Notes: generated by a model from the letters alone, not told the origin. Shown: positions 1-7,073, numbered from the stretch's first letter. The stretch is 7,229 nucleotides of DNA from an uncultured Atopobium sp. (GCA_900555335.1 USKU01000064.1:1-7229), one strand, 5' to 3'. A program made the numbers and translations.

Positions 1-1540
1 GCTCAGAACGACCGCGCTCGGCATCGTCAGACTTGTTCTCTTGCGAGAAATACTTGCGGATCTTTGCACGTGCAGACGGCGTTTTTACCAGCGTCATCCA
101 GTCGCGAGAAGGGCGAGCGTTCTTGTTAGTCAAAATCTCAATGCGGTCACCCATCTGAAGCGTATGCGTCAGTGGAACTACGGAGCCATTAACGCGCGCA
201 CCAACACAGTGATTACCAACCTCAGTGTGAACAGCGTAAGCAAAGTCCAGAGGTGTTGAATTGACGCGCAAGCTCATGACCTCGCCCTTTGGCGTGAAAA
301 CAAAAATCTCATGCTCAAAGAGGTCTACGCGCAGGTTATCCAAAAACTCGTGAGGATCGTCAATATCGTCTTCAACGGCCCAGTCAAGACTGCGGCGAAT
401 CCAGTTGATAGTTGAATCAATAAGCTTGTCTTCAGAGGACATCTTGCCCTTTGAATTGCCCTGCTCCTTATACAGCCAGTGAGCAGCAATACCGTACTCA
501 GATGCCTCGTGCATCTCGGCAGTTCTAATCTGAATCTCAATAGGGCGACCATCAGGGCCAATAACTGTTGTGTGTAAGGACTGATAGAGATTTGCCTTTG
601 GCGTTGCAATATAGTCCTTAAAACGACCAGGCATTGGATGCCATAGCGCATGGATAGCACCAAGTGCTGAATAGCAATCGCCTACAGAGTTTGTAATTAC
701 ACGCAAGGCGATAAGATCGTAGATGTTGGAAAACTCTCTGCCCTTACGGACCATCTTTTGATAAATGGACCACAGGTGCTTAGGACGTCCCGTAATCTGG
801 AAGTCAGTAAGACCGGCAGCATTAAGCTCATCAGTCAGAGTCTTTTTAGCGTTGTTGAGGTCATTCTCTCTTTGTGCACGAGAGTCAGAGACCATGCGCG
901 CAACACGCTGGTACTCCTCTGGTTCAAGCCAGAAGAAAGACAAATCCTCAAGCTCCCACTTAACCGAAGAGATACCCAAGCGGTCAGCAAGTGGTGCATA
1001 CACGTCCATGGTTTCTCGCGCCTTAAACAGACGACGATCCGGTGGAAGTGCTGCCAACGTACGCATGTTATGAAGACGGTCGGCAAGCTTGATGATAACA
1101 ACACGGATGTCCTTTGACATGGCAAGGAACATTTTGCGCAGGTTAAGCGCTTGTTTCTCGTCCATTGAACTGACTTCGATAGACGTAAGTTTTGTGACGC
1201 CGTCAACAAGCTCAGCCACTGACTTACCAAAGCGAGAAGAAATTTCATCAAGTGAAGCAGACGTATCTTCTACGGTATCGTGCATAAGGGCAGCGCAGAT
1301 GGTGTCTTCATCCATATGAAGATCGTGCGCAAGAATAAGGGCCACTTCAACTGGGTGGTTGATATAAGGCTCGCCAGAACGACGACGCTGGTCTTTGTGA
1401 TAGTCAGCAGCAAAGGCATATGCAGCAGCAATCTTTGCCTGAGCTTCCTCAGGCAAATATGTGCGCACGGCTCCCTCAAGCAGACGGTAATTATCCGCGC
1501 CTGGCGCCTTGGCCTCTTTTTTGGTCCTCTCGTCACTCAT
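1..1540 (-). CDS. relA: Bifunctional (p)ppGpp synthetase/hydrolase Rel (RelA/SpoT family), N-terminal 513 codons, 3' end outside window
   Basis: The enzyme transfers pyrophosphate from ATP to GDP/GTP to make (p)ppGpp and also hydrolyses it; it is the cytoplasmic stringent-response regulator. The visible part starts at ATG 1540 and is open to position 1. An HD hydrolase domain covers about residues 25-200, with H62, H87-D88, E91-D92 and D154/N158 as expected for an active metal site. The synthetase domain (about 240-360) contains G251-R-P-K, D275, R306-F-K-D and E335. The RxKD form is typical of bifunctional Rel/SpoT, not of synthetase-only RelA (ExDD). A TGS domain follows at about 406-470. 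The helical, zinc-finger and ACT domains, roughly the last 220-270 residues of a usual 730-790, lie beyond the window. The start is set by GGGAG (1548-1552) 7 nt upstream, and the start overlaps the upstream recJ stop by 8 nt. No lesion is seen. Both activities are inferred from intact motifs. Confidence 0.97.
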   Translation of the reverse strand, partial: MSDERTKKEAKAPGADNYRLLEGAVRTYLPEEAQAKIAAAYAFAADYHKDQRRRSGEPYINHPVEVALILAHDLHMDEDTICAALMHDTVEDTSASLDEISSRFGKSVAELVDGVTKLTSIEVSSMDEKQALNLRKMFLAMSKDIRVVIIKLADRLHNMRTLAALPPDRRLFKARETMDVYAPLADRLGISSVKWELEDLSFFWLEPEEYQRVARMVSDSRAQRENDLNNAKKTLTDELNAAGLTDFQITGRPKHLWSIYQKMVRKGREFSNIYDLIALRVITNSVGDCYSALGAIHALWHPMPGRFKDYIATPKANLYQSLHTTVIGPDGRPIEIQIRTAEMHEASEYGIAAHWLYKEQGNSKGKMSSEDKLIDSTINWIRRSLDWAVEDDIDDPHEFLDNLRVDLFEHEIFVFTPKGEVMSLRVNSTPLDFAYAVHTEVGNHCVGARVNGSVVPLTHTLQMGDRIEILTNKNARPSRDWMTLVKTPSARAKIRKYFSQENKSDDAERGRSE

Positions 1541-4500
1541 CAGAGGACTCCCTTCCCCCATCAAACGTTGAACCAATTTCTGGAACGATGGGTTTTGTTA
1601 TAGCATCTGCCAGCTCATCTGGTGAAGCAGAAAGTACCCACTGAGCAAATGATTCAAACTCAGCGTGCGCTTTAAGCCCCTCAGCGTAGCGTGCAGACTC
1701 CAGCAAGTCCATGTGCGAAGCTTGACTATTGACGGAGATTGTTCGCGTTTGATCAAATCCTTCAATGCTAATAAACCCTAGCTCAGCAAAAACGTCAAGT
1801 GCAACACGAACGGTTTGCTCGTCAGCCTTAGATCGCGGGTCAATTTCTAGCGCCATCTGCGCAATATCTTCATCAGTGAGTGCTGAATCGGCTGTCTGAG
1901 CACCAAGCTTTGGCTGAAGTGCCGTAAGCGCGCGGTAAACAGCTACCAGGGCTTCTCGCTGTGGTGCATGAGAAGAAAGAATGCGCTCGTTAACGCGCAT
2001 GTCATGCGCATCAAATAGCATCTGGATTACAGAAGGCTTACCATCTCTACCTGCGCGTCCGCTCATCTGATTGAAGGCAACGCGACCAAACGGCAGGTGA
2101 TACAGAATAACCTGGCGAATATCAGAGATATTGACGCCTTCGCCAAATGCGCTGGTAGCAATGATGCAGCAAACGTCCCCACGCCTAAAAGCGCGCTCAA
2201 CGTTCTTGCGTATCTGAGGTGTTAGACCCGCATGATAGAACGCAATCTTATGACCAAGTTCTGGAATACGATGGCGCAGCATACGCGTCAGTGCCTGCGC
2301 TTGCTCCCTTGAATTGACGTAGACAACCGTTTTTGTGCCATCTGACACAAGAGAAAGCAGCGCACATTCCCTATCCTTAGCACCGCGAAGGTCCTTAAGT
2401 TCAAGGTTAGTACGAGCCGTTTTGTCTTTGTATACATGCTCTGCTTCAATGGAGAGAAGCTCACAGATGTTCTGAGCTGCCTGCGTGGTAGCCGTAGCTG
2501 TTGTGGCAAGTATCTGCGGACTCCCAAGCATCTTTAGTACCTGTGGCATTTGAGCGTAGGCAAGTCTGCCCTCAGAAGCATTCATACCCACATGATGTGC
2601 CTCGTCAAACACTACAAATGAGATGTTTTGCGCCTTGGCAAATTGATCAGCGTGGAGCGAGAAGAACTCTGGAGTAGTCAGCACAATATCAAGCTCATTG
2701 TTTGTCATGCGAGCAAACAGGTCTTCTCGGCTGGAAAGGTCTATTTCTCCGTTGAGTACCTCGACAGAAATTCCTAGAGGCTCAAAGATGTTTTTTATGC
2801 TTTGAACCTGGTCGTTGATGAGGGCGCGCAGCGGATAGACAAACACGCTCATTTTATGTTGCAGCAGCGCAACACGAGCAGCATGAACCTGGAAGATAAG
2901 CGATTTACCTCTACCTGTTGCCATAACAGAGAGACAAGACGTTCCTTGAGAGAGAACCTCTAGTGTTTTCTTTTGCAGAGGCAAGAGCTCTCTTGAACCA
3001 ATCATGGACATGACCAGGGTCTGGGTGAGATCCTCAGAAGAAAGACTCTCCAGCTCATGGCGCTTTTGCTTTGCCTGTTCTTGGGAGGCCTCATCAGCCT
3101 CTGTAGTCTCCTTGGTAACCACAAGGGGCAAGTCAGCAGCGCTGCCGAGAAGATCTGCTTCAATGGGGCCGTCATCTTCATCGGTAAAGTCTCTGTAGAG
3201 AATGTCTCTGACCATGAGTTTTGGCTTGGTTCTACCCTGCCAGGTCTCGTTAACTGCCTCAAAAACCAAATCAACAGCACCGTCATACTCAGCTGCTGCC
3301 TCAACATGAGGTGTCCTGAACATAATGGATGAAATTGAAGAGATGCCGTTTGAAGCCATAAAGCAAAGGTGAGCACCACCTGCGCCAACACGCGAGCGAT
3401 TCTTCATCACTACACCCTTGACGCCAAAGAGCGGCTTTTTATTACCCTGACCAAAAGGTTGCAGCGCCTCAAGGGCGTCAATGGAGTTGATGGTAATTTC
3501 ATCAAGGCTTACCAGGGCAGTAACTTCTCCTGAAGCCTCAAACTCTTCTTCTGGAAGCTCTGCCATAACTTTTGATAAACGCTTTCTAAATGCGTCAATC
3601 TTTGATGTTTCTACCGTTACGCCAACGGCTCCTTGGTGGCCACCAAAACGGACGGTAAGGTCTGCACACTGTTCAACGGCGTGGAATAAATCAACGGAGC
3701 CAACAGAGCGGCCAGAACCGCGAGCAACTCCATCTTGGATGGTAAACAGAATGCAAGGCACGTGATAGCGATTAACAATTCTTGAAGCAACAATGCCCTT
3801 TACGCCCTCATGCCAACCCTCTTTGGCAAGCACAATTGCGTGACCGCCGTCGTAAATTTCTTTTGCCTGCGCAAGTGCTTCATCGGTAAGCTTTGCCTCA
3901 ATAGCACGACGCTCGGCATTAATCTCTTCTAGCTTGCCAGCAAGAATGGTTGCCTCTTCAGCGTCTTCTGTAAGAAGAAGGTCAAGCGCAATATCAGTAG
4001 TACCCATGCGCCCTGCTGCATTAAGGCGAGGAATAATAGAAAACGGCAGATTATCTGCAGAAATCTGAGCAATATCTTGACCAGCAACAGCTGCAAGAGC
4101 TACAAGACCCGGACGAAGGCCTTTCTGCAAACGCTTAACGCCTTCAGAAACCAATGCGCGATTCTCTTTGTTGAGCATCATCATGTCAGATAGCGTGCCC
4201 AACATAGCAACATCAATGTAATCAAGCCACAGCTGAGGTTGACCAAGAAGCTGTCCTAAAACCTGAACCAGCTTAAGAGCAACACCCGCACCAGCAAGTT
4301 CTCTGGAAGGACAATCCTCAACAAGCTTTGGGTCAGTGACTGGAACACCCTGGGGCACCAAATCTGCAGGCTCATGGTGATCAGTAACAACAACATCAAT
4401 CCCCTGCTGCTGCAGCCATGCAACCTCTTGAGCAGCAGCAATGCCATTGTCTACCGTAATAATTAAATCTGGCTTTCTATCTTGCAAAACTCTTGCAAGA

Positions 4501-4895
4501 GCCTCTTTAGAAAGTCCGTATCCCTCACCAAAACGATGCGGAATATACGGCAAAACATCTGCTCCCAATCGACGTAAAGCCAGGGTAAGCAAACACGTTG
4601 AGCTCATTCCATCAACATCAAAATCACCAAAAACGGCAATCTTTTTATGCTCAACAATTGCCTTATGAACGTGGGCGGCAACCTCAGCCATTCCAGGAAT
4701 ACACTGTGGATCAAGCCAATCCCTTTGCAAGGATGGCGAGAGAAACTCTTGAGCTACGGCTACATCAGTAAATCCACGTGCTACTAATACACGAGCAACA
4801 AGTGGCGTAACGTGCAATTCTTTTTTAAACAGCGACTCTAGATATACGTCTTGTGTAAGAACACTCCAACGAGTGCTTTTCTCGATGCCGGGCAT
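1533..4895 (-). CDS. recJ: RecJ single-strand-specific 5'-3' exonuclease fused to an SF2 RecQ-like DNA helicase (1120 aa)
   Basis: Numbering is from the second of two tandem ATGs. The N-terminal half is a full RecJ. The DHH phosphoesterase domain has D91-F-D-V-D95, VDN with D149, D172-H-H, and D228/D237. The DHHA1 domain (about 350-445) has G-R-S at 395-397 and GGH at 418-420. An OB-fold region spans about 455-565. An acidic, poorly ordered linker (about 570-620) leads to a complete SF2 motor with Walker A GRGKS (661-665), DEAH (764-767), motif III ATTATAT (797-803), motif IV near 857-866, motif V around 917-921 and motif VI Q943-MSGRAGR. The last ~140 residues include a segment (about 984-1056) resembling a winged helix. 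Ordinary RecJ is about 560-790 aa, so the length is explained by the helicase. The motor resembles RecQ but lacks RecQ's conserved SQWGHDFRP-like segment after DEAH and any clear RQC or HRDC domain. The inferred role is unwinding and resecting DNA ends or gaps for RecFOR-type recombination and repair. ATG 4898 is a possible alternative start, but its Shine-Dalgarno spacing is poor. Confidence 0.95.
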   Translation of the reverse strand: MPGIEKSTRWSVLTQDVYLESLFKKELHVTPLVARVLVARGFTDVAVAQEFLSPSLQRDWLDPQCIPGMAEVAAHVHKAIVEHKKIAVFGDFDVDGMSSTCLLTLALRRLGADVLPYIPHRFGEGYGLSKEALARVLQDRKPDLIITVDNGIAAAQEVAWLQQQGIDVVVTDHHEPADLVPQGVPVTDPKLVEDCPSRELAGAGVALKLVQVLGQLLGQPQLWLDYIDVAMLGTLSDMMMLNKENRALVSEGVKRLQKGLRPGLVALAAVAGQDIAQISADNLPFSIIPRLNAAGRMGTTDIALDLLLTEDAEEATILAGKLEEINAERRAIEAKLTDEALAQAKEIYDGGHAIVLAKEGWHEGVKGIVASRIVNRYHVPCILFTIQDGVARGSGRSVGSVDLFHAVEQCADLTVRFGGHQGAVGVTVETSKIDAFRKRLSKVMAELPEEEFEASGEVTALVSLDEITINSIDALEALQPFGQGNKKPLFGVKGVVMKNRSRVGAGGAHLCFMASNGISSISSIMFRTPHVEAAAEYDGAVDLVFEAVNETWQGRTKPKLMVRDILYRDFTDEDDGPIEADLLGSAADLPLVVTKETTEADEASQEQAKQKRHELESLSSEDLTQTLVMSMIGSRELLPLQKKTLEVLSQGTSCLSVMATGRGKSLIFQVHAARVALLQHKMSVFVYPLRALINDQVQSIKNIFEPLGISVEVLNGEIDLSSREDLFARMTNNELDIVLTTPEFFSLHADQFAKAQNISFVVFDEAHHVGMNASEGRLAYAQMPQVLKMLGSPQILATTATATTQAAQNICELLSIEAEHVYKDKTARTNLELKDLRGAKDRECALLSLVSDGTKTVVYVNSREQAQALTRMLRHRIPELGHKIAFYHAGLTPQIRKNVERAFRRGDVCCIIATSAFGEGVNISDIRQVILYHLPFGRVAFNQMSGRAGRDGKPSVIQMLFDAHDMRVNERILSSHAPQREALVAVYRALTALQPKLGAQTADSALTDEDIAQMALEIDPRSKADEQTVRVALDVFAELGFISIEGFDQTRTISVNSQASHMDLLESARYAEGLKAHAEFESFAQWVLSASPDELADAITKPIVPEIGSTFDGGRESSDE
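1548..1552 (-). promoter_or_regulatory. Ribosome binding site of rel inside the recJ coding region
   Basis: Read on the minus strand, GGGAG lies 7 nt before the rel ATG, within a purine-rich run (1548-1559) that also encodes the last Gly-Gly-Arg-Glu of the upstream gene. It fixes the rel start. Together with the ATGAGTGA stop/start overlap (1533-1540) it suggests translational coupling of rel to recJ. Confidence 0.75.
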
Positions 4896-4900
4896 CATGT

Positions 4901-4905
4901 CCTCT
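4901..4905 (-). promoter_or_regulatory. Ribosome binding site of recJ, deciding between tandem ATGs
   Basis: AGAGG on the minus strand is only 2 nt from the first ATG (4898) but 5 nt from the second (4895). The second spacing is the more usual, so I place the start at 4895. The protein differs by one Met only. Confidence 0.6.
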
Positions 4906-4911
4906 TTTCTG

Positions 4912-4947
4912 TGGCGGCAGAGCCAGCCAGGGGCACCTCGGGCGCCC
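4912..4947 (-). promoter_or_regulatory. GC-rich recJ leader with two adjacent hairpins
   Basis: On the transcribed strand, GGGCGCC-CGA-GGUGCCC (4947-4931) forms a 7-bp stem with one G-U pair. Immediately after it, UGGC-U-GGC-UCU-GCC-GCCA (4929-4912) forms a 7-bp stem with one bulged U. Neither is followed by a U-tract, so they are not simple terminators. If transcription starts near 4948, the first stem sits at the extreme 5' end of the mRNA, where it could affect stability or translation. The G-U pair becomes an A-C mismatch on the opposite strand, so the folds favour the minus-strand RNA. No known riboswitch class is recognised. Function is inferred only. Confidence 0.4.
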
Positions 4948-4954
4948 GCGAATG

Positions 4955-4982
4955 TTTATCTCTTTCATTCTACCCATGTCAC
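4955..4982 (-). promoter_or_regulatory. Candidate sigma-70/SigA promoter for recJ-rel
   Basis: On the minus strand, GTGACA (4982-4977) matches the -35 consensus TTGACA at 5 of 6 positions. After 16 nt comes GATAAA (4960-4955), which matches TATAAT at 4 of 6. The predicted start is near 4948. The position is sensible, just downstream of the tgt terminator and about 50 nt before the recJ start. The -10 box is imperfect, so this is a candidate only. Confidence 0.45.
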
Positions 4983-4987
4983 CGGAC

Positions 4988-5024
4988 AAAAAATGACTAG
5001 CCCACAAATTAGTGGGCTAGTCAT
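4988..5024 (-). terminator. Rho-independent terminator after tgt
   Basis: A perfect 13-bp inverted repeat (4993-5005 with 5012-5024) encloses a 6-nt loop. On the minus strand it is followed directly by six T residues (4993-4988; the first pairs at the stem base). The other strand has A residues after the stem, so termination is one-directional and ends the dapB-dapH-tgt transcript. It lies 65 nt past the tgt stop and separates that unit from recJ-rel. Confidence 0.93.
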
Positions 5025-5089
5025 AAAAAATTTAAATCAAAGTTGCTTGCGCAGGACTATCAAGAAGACGGACTTCTCGTCAGGCGAAC

Positions 5090-6307
5090 TTAAAAATCAA
5101 CCACGCCGTCAGAGTTTTCCCACTCCTCAACAAAATCACTGTAGGTACCTGCAAGAATTGCTTCTCGTGCCTGGCGCATGAGCTCAAGCAAGAAGTAAAT
5201 ATTGTGCATAGAAAGCAACTGACCGCCCAGCATCTCATGCTGTTTAACCAGGTGATTAATGTACGCGCGAGAATATCCGCCCGTACAGACAGGACAGGTG
5301 CACTTGGCATCAATAGGGCCTGCATCTGCAAAGTACTTTGCGTTCTTAAGGTTCATGCGGCCCTCATGGGAAAACGCAGTGCCCATACGAGCAGTGCGCG
5401 TTGGAAGCACGCAGTCAAACATATCAATGCCACAAGCAACACCGCGGATAAGCGTGGACGGATTACCAACGCCCATCAGGTAGCGAGGCTTATTGCGAGG
5501 CATGTAATCGGCACAAAGTGGCGCCAGCGTCTCAAACATAACCTCGTGAGGCTCTCCAACAGAATAGCCACCAATGCCATAACCGGGGAAATCGCCAATG
5601 GACTCAAGGTGCTCAATGGAGCGCCTGCGCAAATCAAGGTGCATGCCACCCTGAACAATGCCAAAGAGTGCCTGATCAGGGCGGGTATGAGCCTTAAAGC
5701 ACCTCTCGGCCCATGCACTTGAAAGCTCAACACCACGCTCAACTTTTTTGCGCTCGGCAGGATAACCTACGCACTGATCAAGCTGCATAACAATGTCTGC
5801 ACCAAGGTTTTGTGCAATTTGCATATTAGTTTCTGGCGTCCAGTACGACCATGCGCCGTCGTAATCTACTGCACGGAATTTAACACCCTCATCAGAGAGC
5901 TTCATGAACTCCTCGTGACTAAAGACCTGGAATCCGCCTGAATCCGTCAGAATTGGTCCATGCCACTGCATAAAGTCATGCAGGCCGCCCATCTGTGCTA
6001 CCAGCTCATCTCCGGGACGCTGAGACAGGTGATACGTATTTGCCAGAATAATCTTGGCGCCAAGGTCACGGACGGTATCGGTCATCAAACCTTTAACGGT
6101 TGCCTTGGTTCCAACCGGCATAAAAATAGGCGTTGGAATATCACCATGGGGCGTATGGAAGATGCCGGCGCGTGCATGCGTCTTAGGATCTTCGGCGAGA
6201 AGTTCGTAGGTAAACCAAGAATCTTCTTTTTTCTCTGCCCAATTTTCTGTGTGTACGCAGGAAATTTTGGTGGTAAAACCCTGTGCTTTTTTGGAGCCGT
6301 CTGGCAT
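5090..6307 (-). CDS. tgt: tRNA-guanine transglycosylase (queuosine biosynthesis), 405 aa
   Basis: The enzyme exchanges guanine 34 of GUN-anticodon tRNAs (Asp, Asn, His, Tyr) for preQ1 in the cytoplasm, a step in queuosine synthesis. In 405-aa numbering the TIM-barrel landmarks are all present: ILTDSGGFQV with D122, MQLDQC with D177, GIVQGG (216-221), GGYSVGE (246-252) and FDCVLPTR with the expected nucleophile D298. The zinc site is C336-x-C338-x2-C341 plus H368. The C-H spacing is one residue longer than I recall for E. coli. The family is usually about 370-380 aa. The surplus is an N-terminal extension of about 29 residues before WFTYELL, with no in-frame internal start to remove it. The start at 6307 is chosen because GAGG lies 4 nt upstream and it begins 10 nt after the dapH stop. 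Starts at 6340 or 6337 would overlap dapH and lack this site. The gene is followed by the 4988-5024 terminator. Confidence 0.96.
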   Translation of the reverse strand: MPDGSKKAQGFTTKISCVHTENWAEKKEDSWFTYELLAEDPKTHARAGIFHTPHGDIPTPIFMPVGTKATVKGLMTDTVRDLGAKIILANTYHLSQRPGDELVAQMGGLHDFMQWHGPILTDSGGFQVFSHEEFMKLSDEGVKFRAVDYDGAWSYWTPETNMQIAQNLGADIVMQLDQCVGYPAERKKVERGVELSSAWAERCFKAHTRPDQALFGIVQGGMHLDLRRRSIEHLESIGDFPGYGIGGYSVGEPHEVMFETLAPLCADYMPRNKPRYLMGVGNPSTLIRGVACGIDMFDCVLPTRTARMGTAFSHEGRMNLKNAKYFADAGPIDAKCTCPVCTGGYSRAYINHLVKQHEMLGGQLLSMHNIYFLLELMRQAREAILAGTYSDFVEEWENSDGVVDF

Positions 6308-6311
6308 GTAA

Positions 6312-6315
6312 CCTC
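6312..6315 (-). promoter_or_regulatory. Ribosome binding site of tgt, setting the start at 6307
   Basis: GAGG on the minus strand sits between the dapH stop (6318-6320) and ATG 6307, with 4 nt spacing. It argues against the longer reading from 6340, which begins inside dapH. Confidence 0.65.
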
Positions 6316-6317
6316 GA

Positions 6318-7019
6318 TTACAACGTGCGGAGAGCATCAACCAAAGCTGTCTTGCCCTCTGTTTTCTGGTCCTTCATTTTTATCACACGTGCAGGACATC
6401 CCGCTACCACAGCGTTTGCTGGAACGTCCTCAACTACCACAGCACCTGCTGCAACAACAGCGCCTTCGCCAACACGAATGCCCTCGATAACCACAGCATT
6501 TGCGCCAATAAGGACGTTATCCTCAACAATAACTGGCGTAGCAGATGCAGGCTCAACAACACCAGCAAGAACAGTGCCGGCACCAATGTGGCAGTTCTTA
6601 CCAACGGTTGCACGGCCACCCAAAACAGCACCCATATCAATCATGGTGCCCTCACCAATAACAGCACCAATATTAATAACAGCGCCCATCATAATGACGG
6701 CATTGTTACCAATCTCAACGCGCTCACGAATCAGTGCACCTGGCTCAATACGTGCGTTTACGTCCTTCATGTTCAGCAGAGGAACACCGGAGTTTCGACG
6801 GTCGTTCTCGATATCAAAATACTCAAATGCGTCTGCGTTCTGCTCAACAACACTCTTGAGCTCGGACCAATCGCCAAAGACTACCTTTGAGGTACCCTCT
6901 CCATACACGCGAGAAGATCCATACGACACAGAAGCTCCCTCGCGTTCTTTAACGTAGAGCTTAATGGGGGTCTTCTTCTCTGACGTAGCAATGTAATTAA
7001 TAATTTCCTGGGCGTCCAT
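6318..7019 (-). CDS. dapH: 2,3,4,5-tetrahydropyridine-2,6-dicarboxylate N-acetyltransferase, 233 aa
   Basis: The enzyme uses acetyl-CoA to acetylate tetrahydrodipicolinate, the first step of the acetylase branch to diaminopimelate and lysine. The N-terminal 80 residues carry the family pattern MDAxEII...SEKKTP (1-17) and ENDRRNS (71-77). Residues about 88-212 are hexapeptide repeats forming a left-handed beta-helix, with signature stretches [10 protein letters not shown] (115-124), GGRATVGKN (134-142) and [11 protein letters not shown] (204-214). Length and sequence closely match, from memory, Bacillus subtilis DapH (about 236 aa). The succinylase-type DapD is longer and different, so dapH is the better name. 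The start is supported by AAAGGA about 6 nt upstream. It follows dapB by 54 nt and precedes tgt by 10 nt, consistent with one transcript. Members of this family act as soluble trimers. Confidence 0.96.
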   Translation of the reverse strand: MDAQEIINYIATSEKKTPIKLYVKEREGASVSYGSSRVYGEGTSKVVFGDWSELKSVVEQNADAFEYFDIENDRRNSGVPLLNMKDVNARIEPGALIRERVEIGNNAVIMMGAVINIGAVIGEGTMIDMGAVLGGRATVGKNCHIGAGTVLAGVVEPASATPVIVEDNVLIGANAVVIEGIRVGEGAVVAAGAVVVEDVPANAVVAGCPARVIKMKDQKTEGKTALVDALRTL

Positions 7020-7043
7020 GCGCGTCCTTTCTTAGCCAAATAG

Positions 7044-7067
7044 GCGCTGGCCCATAGAGGCCAACGC
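7044..7067 (-). other. Intergenic hairpin between dapB and dapH
   Basis: On the minus strand, GCGTTGGCC and GGCCAGCGC flank a 6-nt loop, giving a 9-bp stem with one G-U pair in RNA. It is followed by CTATTTGG, not a T-run, so it is a poor intrinsic terminator. It could stabilise the 3' end of a processed dapB message or reduce read-through. Its role is not established. Confidence 0.45.
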
Positions 7068-7073
7068 GTATAT

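Noticed and set aside
4988..5024. Terminator acting in both directions
   Set aside because: On the plus strand the stem is followed by A residues, and no plus-strand gene precedes it.
5061..5079. Small hairpin CGAGAAG-TCCGT-CTTCTTG in the tgt 3' untranslated region
   Set aside because: It is seven weak pairs with one G-U and no T-tract; the nearby perfect terminator fully explains transcript ending.
5204..5722. 172-codon open frame on the plus strand
   Set aside because: It lies wholly antisense to tgt, shows no recognisable motif, and conflicts with conserved Tgt residues on the other strand.
6308..6340. Longer Tgt reading from ATG 6340 or 6337
   Set aside because: It would begin 23 nt inside dapH without a good ribosome site, whereas ATG 6307 has GAGG at 4 nt spacing just after the dapH stop.
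5960..6490. 176-codon open frame on the plus strand
   Set aside because: It runs antisense across the tgt start and the dapH end; its Cys/Phe/Leu/Gln-rich sequence resembles no known protein.
6283..6957. 224-codon open frame on the plus strand, rich in Thr, Ala, Pro and Ile
   Set aside because: It is the antisense of the DapH hexapeptide repeats; the periodic codons of the beta-helix create the repetitive composition. It has no plausible domain, and dapH matches its family over its whole length.
7020..7073. Possible frameshift at the end of dapB, reading on into dapH
   Set aside because: Careful re-reading gives GAG TTG ATT TTT GGA TAA, a normal DapB ending at 7074; the apparent read-through came from counting one extra T.
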